From the NCBI GenBank assembly GCA_038327915.1, contig JBBQLO010000038.1:1-6354 (forward strand): a DNA stretch of 6,354 nt. Direction: 5' to 3'. The DNA is from CAIXDB01 sp038327915 (lineage in GTDB: Bacteria; Patescibacteriota; Minisyncoccia; Phycocordibacterales; DATDWN01). Positions 1 to 4,006 of this stretch are shown here, one piece after another. Within the stretch, counting starts at the first letter, position 1. Each line of letters opens with the position of its first letter. The notes beneath the pieces are model-generated. The model worked only from the letters and a program-made list of their open reading frames with translations, made no database searches and was not told where the DNA came from. Position numbers and translations under genes: made by a program.

Positions 1-40
1 GTTCACTAATTCTTTTGTGGACGACCTTGATTTTAAACAA

Positions 41-83
41 ATAAAACAACCTCGATGCTCTGCATCGAGGTTGTTTTATTTTT
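41..83 (+). terminator. Strong intrinsic terminator, probably bidirectional
   Basis: An 18-bp perfect stem (41-58 with 62-79) closes a 3-base TCT loop and is followed by a T run (79-83). The stem core is CCTCGATGC/GCATCGAGG and its foot is A/T-rich. The reverse strand also continues T-rich (TTGTTT), so it could end transcription from both sides. It probably ends a gene lying left of the window. A stop codon in frame 1 at 7-9 could be the end of that gene, but too little is visible to say. Bases 84-227 are AT-rich and show no gene. Confidence 0.9.
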
Positions 84-227
84 CAGTCATCATTAATACC
101 TTTTTTGACTAATCGTGGGATCTTGTAACAAGTTTATTTAATCAAATCAACTAAAAATTCTTTCCTTCTAAAGCAATTCTTAATATTTTTAAGTTTAATA
201 AATGTTACAAAAATAGATGTATCTAGT

Positions 228-258
228 TTCGTACTCCAATCCAATATCCCCGCATCAC
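228..258. repeat. Left terminal inverted repeat of IS remnant
   Basis: Read on the minus strand this begins GTGATGC and ends CGAA, and it matches 805-835 at 21 of 31 positions without gaps. Conserved blocks are GTGATGC, TTGG, TGG and CGAA. The stop codon of the transposase remnant (255-257) lies within it. That arrangement is usual for an IS whose gene runs close to its right end. Confidence 0.6.
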
Positions 259-746
259 TCTGTGATTAATTGATTCGGCGTTTTTAGATTAATCCCCATA
301 CGCAACCGTTCGTGATTGTAGGATCGCAGATACTACTTCAATTCACAATTAAAGATTCCGACGTCGGTCGGAATCTTGTCCGAGCATTCCCCTTATAGAG
401 TGGAATTGAATCTCTCAATACGTGCGTTGCCATTTAGCTTACTAATCATAGTATATAGATGATTCTTCTTCATCAGTCCCGCACGATTAATGGTGCGTCT
501 GACTGAACTCAGTGAGACTACAATACCTTAATTCAGTAACTGCTGATAAACTACTTCACTTGTCCGGTTGTGATTTTTTTTTCGTATGGAAACGATTCGA
601 TCAACAATTTCTTTCTTCAATTGATGTGCATGTGATTTTGGTCTCGATGAGTGAGCTGGAATGTTGTGATACCCATACATTATTTACAGTGTCTTGCTAC
701 CTGTCGACTACTCCAACCTCGGTACATTAGCTGTGTTGCTTCTCGT
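255..746 (-). pseudogene. Degenerate DDE (rve-type) transposase, IS481/IS3-like, internally deleted
   Basis: Read from 746 down to 255 in a single frame, the minus strand gives a recognisable but broken integrase-type transposase. The first part holds PAHSSRPKSH and then a helix-turn-helix region (EIVDRIVSIRKKN, then VSLSSVRRTINRAGL). It then jumps to the end of the catalytic core: KLNGNARIERFNSTL, holding the third acidic residue (Glu of IER), followed by YLRSYNHERLRMGINLKTP, the usual C-terminal YN..R....KTP signature. The blocks carrying the first two catalytic Asp residues are missing, so roughly 100 or more residues were deleted in frame between about 435 and 465. In-frame stops lie at 708-710, 684-686, 528-530, 393-395 and 333-335. 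It cannot make active transposase. The family assignment rests on motifs only; IS481 and IS3 ORF B are hard to separate without a search. The first residues are poorly defined. Confidence 0.8.
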
Positions 747-804
747 CTAACGCGGTATGTGTAGGTTTGTTGAATGTGTTATATACATCATTCTAAATGG
801 TTAG

Positions 805-835
805 GTGATGCAAAGGTGTTGGGGTGGTCTTCGAA
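805..835. repeat. Right terminal inverted repeat of IS remnant
   Basis: Plus-strand GTGATGC to CGAA, the partner of 228-258. It lies upstream of the 5' end of the minus-strand transposase remnant, as expected for the left end of an IS in its own orientation. The sequence just outside (836-857) does not clearly match the other side. Confidence 0.6.
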
Positions 836-875
836 TGGCCACCAAAATAATTGACCACGTAAAAAACAAATTAAC

Positions 876-912
876 GGTCGCACGCCTTTCTCGAGAGGTG
901 CGGTCATTTTTT
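876..912 (+). terminator. Hairpin terminator between IS remnant and tRNA cluster
   Basis: The outer stem GGTCGCAC (876-883) pairs with GTGCGGTC (898-905), with two G-T wobbles. An inner CTTT/AGAG extension closes a CTCG loop, with GC bulged at 884-885. A T run follows at 907-912. The minus strand has an equivalent T-rich tail (complement of 861-866), so it may work in both directions. It would insulate the tRNA-prfB cluster from the left flank. Confidence 0.7.
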
Positions 913-920
913 ATAATATA

Positions 921-975
921 AAATTGCAAATATGCATGATGTGTACTAACATTCATGGGTGTTTAGTTGCAATTT
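921..975. repeat. Nested inverted repeat upstream of tRNA-Thr
   Basis: Outer arms AAATTGCAA (921-929) and TTGCAATTT (967-975) are perfect complements. Inside them CATGATGT (935-942) pairs with ACATTCATG (949-957) with one bulged T, around the loop GTACTA. The two arms form one imperfect long hairpin or a pair of operator-like half-sites. It overlaps the candidate promoter for the tRNA cluster. There is no T run after it, so it is not a standard terminator. Function unknown. Confidence 0.5.
924..952 (+). promoter_or_regulatory. Candidate promoter for the tRNA-Thr/prfB transcript
   Basis: A -35-like TTGCAA (924-929) and a -10-like TAACAT (947-952) are separated by 17 bp, each matching 4 of 6 consensus bases. 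Transcription would start near 959, about 47 bases before the first tRNA. A perfect TATAAT at 912-917 is an alternative -10, but it overlaps the terminator T run and has no good -35. TTGACT at 995-1000 is too close to the tRNA to serve as a -35 for it. Confidence 0.35.
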
Positions 976-1005
976 CAGATTGCGTGAGTAGGTGTTGACT
1001 AGTGC

Positions 1006-1080
1006 GCCGTTGTAGTTCAGTGGTAGAATGCCATCTTGGTAAGATGGATGTCCTGGGTCCGATTCCCAGCAGCGGCTCCA
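1006..1080 (+). tRNA. tRNA-Thr(GGT), CCA encoded
   Basis: It folds as a full cloverleaf. The acceptor is GCCGTTG/CAGCGGC with one T-G pair, and the D stem is GTTC/GAAT with GG in the loop. The anticodon stem CCATC/GATGG carries loop TTGGTAA, so the anticodon is GGT, reading ACC and ACU (Thr). The variable loop is ATGTC and the T stem is CTGGG/CCCAG. The discriminator T and an encoded CCA (1078-1080) end the gene. The T loop is TCCGATT: C replaces the nearly universal T at position 55, unlike the other two tRNAs here. From the T loop on, the 3' end is duplicated 144 bases downstream. Confidence 0.95.
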
Positions 1081-1116
1081 CAAAAATGTACAGCATTTTT
1101 GTGCTGGGAATCGGAC
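1057..1116 (+). repeat. Long hairpin spanning the tRNA-Thr 3' half and the insert
   Basis: Bases 1057-1070 (GTCCGATTCCCAGC, within the T arm) are perfectly complementary to 1103-1116. Inside, CACAAAAATG (1079-1088) pairs perfectly with CATTTTTGTG (1094-1103) around the loop TACAG. C1079 and C1070 compete for G1103, so about 23 pairs form, with the acceptor 3' strand AGCGGCTC (1071-1078) bulged out. The insert therefore starts with an inverted copy of the tRNA end that lacks the acceptor part. In RNA this fold excludes the normal T arm and acceptor pairing of tRNA-Thr(GGT). No long T run follows it. Confidence 0.75.
1061..1090. repeat. Direct repeat copy 1 (tRNA-Thr 3' end), att-like
   Basis: These 30 bases run from the tRNA-Thr(GGT) T loop through CCA and 10 bases beyond (ending CAAAAATGTA). 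They recur at 1205-1234 with a single mismatch (C1065 versus T1209). Duplication of a tRNA 3' end on both sides of a foreign segment is the classic footprint of tyrosine-recombinase integration at a tRNA, but no integrase is present here. Confidence 0.85.
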
Positions 1117-1204
1117 GACGGAGCGATTCCTGTTTTAGTAAAAACTAGACGCGAGTCGGTGCCCAGACCAAATGAGAGCGACGGCGAGCATTTGAGTCGA
1201 GGGA
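1091..1204. other. 114-bp GC-richer insert between duplicated tRNA ends
   Basis: This segment lies between the two 30-bp repeats and is clearly richer in G+C than the neighbouring spacers. It holds several short stems: GGAATCG/CGATTCC (1107-1113 with 1124-1130), TTTAGT/ACTAGA around AAAA, and AAATG/CATTT. The six-base GAGTCG occurs twice (1153-1158 and 1194-1199). I find no credible coding sequence: the frames that stay open across it run into the flanking tRNAs. It may be a deleted integrated element, a small structured RNA or a mobile repeat. I do not recognise the family. Confidence 0.55.
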
Positions 1205-1234
1205 GATTTCCAGCAGCGGCTCCACAAAAATGTA
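1205..1234. repeat. Direct repeat copy 2 (tRNA-Thr 3' end fragment)
   Basis: It repeats 1061-1090 with one change, including CAGCAGCGGCTCCA and the following CAAAAATGTA. The sequence to its left does not resemble the rest of a tRNA, so it is a 3' fragment and not a third complete gene. It ends ten bases before tRNA-Thr(CGT). Confidence 0.85.
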
Positions 1235-1244
1235 GTGATAAAAT

Positions 1245-1315
1245 GCCAAAGTAGTTCAGTGGCAGAACACTGCTTTCGTAAAGCAGGAACATGAGTTCGA
1301 TTCTCATCTTTGGCT
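1245..1315 (+). tRNA. tRNA-Thr(CGT), CCA not encoded
   Basis: The acceptor is GCCAAAG/CTTTGGC, the D stem is GTTC/GAAC, and the anticodon stem CTGCT/AGCAG carries loop TTCGTAA. The anticodon is CGT, reading ACG (Thr). The T arm is ATGAG-TTCGATT-CTCAT with a canonical T loop, after a short variable loop GAAC. The discriminator is T1315. The next bases are CTA, not CCA, so CCA must be added after processing. The A of that CTA (1318) is also the first base of the prfB start codon. Confidence 0.95.
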
Positions 1316-1317
1316 CT

Positions 1318-2256
1318 ATGGACGATGCACAGAAAGATATACACAATTCAAAAAATAAATTACAAAAAGAACTTGAGGAACTTGAGGCTCTTATGAACGC
1401 TTCTGATTTTTGGATAGATAAAAATAAAGCTCAAGCAACTATTAAACGCATACAAGACATTAAATTTGAAATTGAAACTGGTGGATCAGGGGGGAAGTAC
1501 GACAGAGGAGATGCTGTTGTGACAATATTTTCTGGTGCCGGGGGAGACGATGCCGAGGATTTTTCCCGAATGTTGCTTGATATGTACTTTAAATTTTGTG
1601 AGCGTAAAAATTTTTCTGTGACCATGTTGCACAGTAATGAAAACGACCACGGTGGGTACCGAAACGTGACGATAGAGATTTCTGGTAGAATTGATGGTCT
1701 CGGTGCATACGGAATATTAAAAAATGAATCGGGTGTTCACCGTCTTGTGCGCATATCTCCTTTCAATGCTAAGTCACTTCGACATACGTCTTTTTCAATG
1801 GTAGAAGTCATTCCTAAATTTGAAAAAACAAATGCCAAAGACATGGAGGCGGATATTCCTGACAGTGATATTCGTGTTGAGCTATCGCGTTCTTCTGGAC
1901 CTGGTGGTCAGAATGTTAACAAACGTGAAACTGCTGTACGTGTAGTACACATTCCGACCAATCTTTCAGCCCAGTCTGACAATGAGCGCTCTCAGGGTCA
2001 GAACAAAGATAAGGCAATGTCTATTTTGTATGGAAAAATCTATAAAGCAATTGAGGAGGATCGTGTCTCAAAAGAAAAAGGAATGTATATTTCCAAAACA
2101 ACACAAATAGAATGGGGAAATCAGATTCGTTCGTATGTGGTACACCCATACAAAATGGTTAAAGATCATCGAACAGGAGTGGAAACGAGTAATGTCGAGG
2201 CGGTTTTTGCTGGCGACCTTGATGAGTTTATAGAGGGTGAGAAAGGACTGAAGTAA
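1318..2256 (+). CDS. prfB: Peptide chain release factor 2 (RF2), shortened N-terminus
   Basis: RF2 ends translation at UGA and UAA in the ribosomal A site and triggers hydrolysis of peptidyl-tRNA. The product is 312 residues, against about 365 for typical RF2. The SPF tripeptide that reads the stop codon is at residues 147-149 and the catalytic GGQ at 196-198 (GPGGQNVNKRETAVR). The central block (FSGAGGDDAEDF to GVHRLVRISPF) and the C-terminal block (IRSYVVHPYKMVKDHRTGVET) are intact. Only a remnant of the N-terminal helical domain 1 remains (about residues 1-50). I chose the ATG at 1318; an in-frame ATG at 1291 lies inside the T arm of tRNA-Thr(CGT) and would only add residues encoded by the tRNA. 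There is no Shine-Dalgarno sequence, and no in-frame TGA or CTTTGA frameshift site near the 5' end, so the usual RF2 autoregulation is absent. It ends with TAA, 84 bases before ftsE. Confidence 0.95.
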   Translation: MDDAQKDIHNSKNKLQKELEELEALMNASDFWIDKNKAQATIKRIQDIKFEIETGGSGGKYDRGDAVVTIFSGAGGDDAEDFSRMLLDMYFKFCERKNFSVTMLHSNENDHGGYRNVTIEISGRIDGLGAYGILKNESGVHRLVRISPFNAKSLRHTSFSMVEVIPKFEKTNAKDMEADIPDSDIRVELSRSSGPGGQNVNKRETAVRVVHIPTNLSAQSDNERSQGQNKDKAMSILYGKIYKAIEEDRVSKEKGMYISKTTQIEWGNQIRSYVVHPYKMVKDHRTGVETSNVEAVFAGDLDEFIEGEKGLK

Positions 2257-2305
2257 GCTCTCGTGTAGCATTTCACACATAGACTATTTTGCGTTCTATT
2301 ATTTT

Positions 2306-2334
2306 TTGCGTCCTTGCAACTAATAGATTATACT
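2306..2334 (+). promoter_or_regulatory. Candidate promoter giving a near-leaderless ftsE mRNA
   Basis: A -10 TATACT (2329-2334, 5 of 6 consensus bases) lies 17 bp after a weak -35 TTGCGT (2306-2311). The expected start point, about 7 bases after the -10, falls on or next to the ftsE ATG at 2341. No Shine-Dalgarno sequence is present, which fits leaderless translation. The -35 is poor, so readthrough from prfB is an alternative. Confidence 0.4.
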
Positions 2335-2340
2335 AAAGCA

Positions 2341-3021
2341 ATGATTTACTTCGACAAAGTTTCTAAAATATATCCAGATGAGTCCATTGCTCTTGAAGAT
2401 GTGTCTTTTTCGATAGAACCAAAAGAATTTGTCTCTATCGTCGGTCACTCAGGAGCAGGTAAGACGACACTCCTTAAAATGTTCCTTGCAGAAGAGCGTC
2501 CAACAGAGGGTAGAGTTTTTTTTGAATCATCCGACATTCATTCGCTTAACAAAAACAAAATAAATGAATTTCGTCGCAAAGTAGGGGTGGTTTTTCAGGA
2601 TTTTCGGTTGTTGTGGAGAAAAAATATTTATGAAAATATTGCTTTTGCCATGGAAGCTGCTGGGAGGACTGATGAAGACATTGAAGCAGATGTGCCACAC
2701 GTTCTCGAGCTTGTGGACTTAGGTAAAAAAATATGGAACTTCCCAAACGAACTCTCTGGCGGTGAAAAACAACGGGTGGCTATCGCTCGAGCTATTGTGA
2801 ACCAACCCGACGTTATTATTGCCGACGAGCCGACTGGTAATCTTGACCCGCTCAACACATACGATATTGTGCAGATATTAAAGAAAATAAACGACCTAGG
2901 TACGACGGTTATTTTGACTACGCACAATAAAGGTGTGATTGATTCGCTCGGTAAACGAGTTATTACAATGGAAAACGGTAAGATTATCAGAGATGATAGG
3001 GAAGGAAAGTATGTAATTTAA
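2341..3021 (+). CDS. ftsE: Cell division ATP-binding protein FtsE
   Basis: FtsE is the cytoplasmic ATPase of the FtsEX complex. It powers conformational changes in FtsX that activate peptidoglycan hydrolases at the division site. The 226-residue product, close to the usual 220-230, has every ABC-ATPase motif in order: Walker A GHSGAGKTT (35-43), Q-loop Q86 in VVFQDFRLL, signature LSGGE (138-142), Walker B VIIADEP with catalytic Glu163, and H-loop His195. The FQD..LL context after the Q-loop and the DEPTGNLD block are typical of FtsE and the related LolD/MacB group; the ftsX neighbour decides for FtsE. I start at ATG 2341, which aligns with FtsE N-termini. A TTG at 2314 would add nine residues that overlap the putative -10. 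ftsX begins 19 bases after the TAA stop, so the two are surely co-transcribed. Confidence 0.95.
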   Translation: MIYFDKVSKIYPDESIALEDVSFSIEPKEFVSIVGHSGAGKTTLLKMFLAEERPTEGRVFFESSDIHSLNKNKINEFRRKVGVVFQDFRLLWRKNIYENIAFAMEAAGRTDEDIEADVPHVLELVDLGKKIWNFPNELSGGEKQRVAIARAIVNQPDVIIADEPTGNLDPLNTYDIVQILKKINDLGTTVILTTHNKGVIDSLGKRVITMENGKIIRDDREGKYVI

Positions 3022-3040
3022 TTTTATACACATTCTATCT

Positions 3041-3970
3041 ATGTTTTGGACTACTATAAAAAGAATTATTCGCGCCGGTTTTTACAGCTTTTGGCGTAAC
3101 GGTTTTATTTCACTTTCTTCCATTCTTGTTATGGTGGTGACTCTATTTGTGATAGGCTCGCTTATTTTCTCAAGTGCCATTTTGCGTGCAACACTTACGG
3201 AGATTAAAAATAAAGTAGATATCAAAGTGTATTTTACCCTTACTGCACCCGAAAATGATATTTTGTCTTTGAAAAAAGAAATAGAAAAACTGCCGGAAGT
3301 TGTTCCGCCCGCTCTCTATGTTTCGAGGGATCAGGCTTTGACTGATTTTCAGACAGCTCACGCCAACGACCAGCTCACTTTACAAGCCCTTGATGAGCTG
3401 GGCAACAATCCTTTTGGTGCGACGCTCAACGTTAAGGCAAAAGATCCCTCACAGTATCAGGCAATCGCAGATTTTCTTGCTACTCAGACAATCGGTGCCA
3501 GTAATAGTTCGGGCATTGTCGATAAAGTTGATTTTTATAAAAACAAAAATGCAATTGACAGGCTGGTACAGATTACCGACTCGGCAGACCGACTCGGTTT
3601 TGCTATAACGACGATTATGATTATTCTTTCTATACTTATTACTTTCAATACTCTTCGTCTGGTTATTTATATGTCTCGAGATGAGATAGCCGTCATGAGA
3701 CTTGTCGGTGCTTCGACGGGATACATTCGTGGACCATTTTTTGTGGCGGGCGCTCTGTATGGATTTGTTTCAGCCATTATCACTCTTTTCCTTTTTTATC
3801 CAATTACTATTTGGCTCGGTAAAACAACTGCAAACTTTTTTGTTGGATTAAACGTTTTTAGCTATTATTCTGCTAATTTTGGTCAAATTTTCCTTATTAT
3901 TGTCGGTTCTGGTGTCATTGTTGGATCTATTTCGAGTTATTTGGCAGTACGAAAATATTTGAAAGTGTAG
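3041..3970 (+). CDS. ftsX: Cell division protein FtsX (permease-like subunit)
   Basis: FtsX is the membrane partner of FtsE. Its extracellular domain passes the ATPase signal to cell-wall hydrolases or their activators. The 309-residue protein has the expected topology: a short basic cytoplasmic N-terminus, TM1 (about 22-48), a large external domain (about 49-184), then TM2 (185-211), TM3 (231-257) and TM4 (283-305). The external domain opens with the family pattern LTEIKNKVDIKVYF and a KLPEV..ALYVSRDQAL segment. After TM2 comes NTLRLVIYMSRDEIAVMRLVGAS, the conserved cytoplasmic coupling loop of FtsX-type permeases that contacts the ATPase. There is no separate signal peptide. No hydrolase gene (for example an M23 peptidase) is adjacent, so the target must be encoded elsewhere. 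It stops with TAG, 36 bases before pyrG. Confidence 0.95.
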   Translation: MFWTTIKRIIRAGFYSFWRNGFISLSSILVMVVTLFVIGSLIFSSAILRATLTEIKNKVDIKVYFTLTAPENDILSLKKEIEKLPEVVPPALYVSRDQALTDFQTAHANDQLTLQALDELGNNPFGATLNVKAKDPSQYQAIADFLATQTIGASNSSGIVDKVDFYKNKNAIDRLVQITDSADRLGFAITTIMIILSILITFNTLRLVIYMSRDEIAVMRLVGASTGYIRGPFFVAGALYGFVSAIITLFLFYPITIWLGKTTANFFVGLNVFSYYSANFGQIFLIIVGSGVIVGSISSYLAVRKYLKV

Positions 3971-4006
3971 TAGACTGAGACATATACCTTAATTTCGAGA
4001 AAGATT

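Larger units (their letters stand above)
228..835 (-). mobile_element. Decayed IS-like element with imperfect terminal inverted repeats
   Basis: The segment is bounded by 31-bp imperfect inverted repeats (228-258 and 805-835, 21 of 31 positions matching). It encloses a transposase pseudogene that ends inside the left repeat. At about 0.6 kb it is shorter than an intact IS481- or IS3-type element, which agrees with the internal deletion seen in the transposase. No target-site duplication is visible directly outside these limits. The true ends may lie further out: TGTTAC begins at 203, and TTGACCA ends at 857 and reads TGGTCAA on the minus strand, but that extension is weak. It is an old, non-autonomous remnant. 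Confidence 0.6.

Noticed and set aside
512..730. 72-residue plus-strand open frame
   Set aside because: It is antisense to the degenerate transposase, whose motifs read clearly on the minus strand, and its translation resembles no known protein.
1235..1244. A third complete tRNA between the two tRNA-Thr genes
   Set aside because: Only the 3' 30 bases are tRNA-like; no matching 5' acceptor strand, D arm or anticodon arm is found in 1091-1204.
1291..1317. Upstream ATG extending RF2 by nine residues
   Set aside because: These codons are the T arm and acceptor strand of tRNA-Thr(CGT); the ATG at 1318 is the first one outside the tRNA.
1017..1346. Overlapping open frames on both strands across 1017-1346
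   Set aside because: They read through the two tRNA genes and the duplicated tRNA end. The repeated GAAAGN / RFPAAAPQKC peptides are just translations of tRNA sequence.
2257..2290. Possible terminator between prfB and ftsE
   Set aside because: Only a 4-bp GTGT/ACAC stem can form before a mixed T-rich stretch, which is too weak to call.
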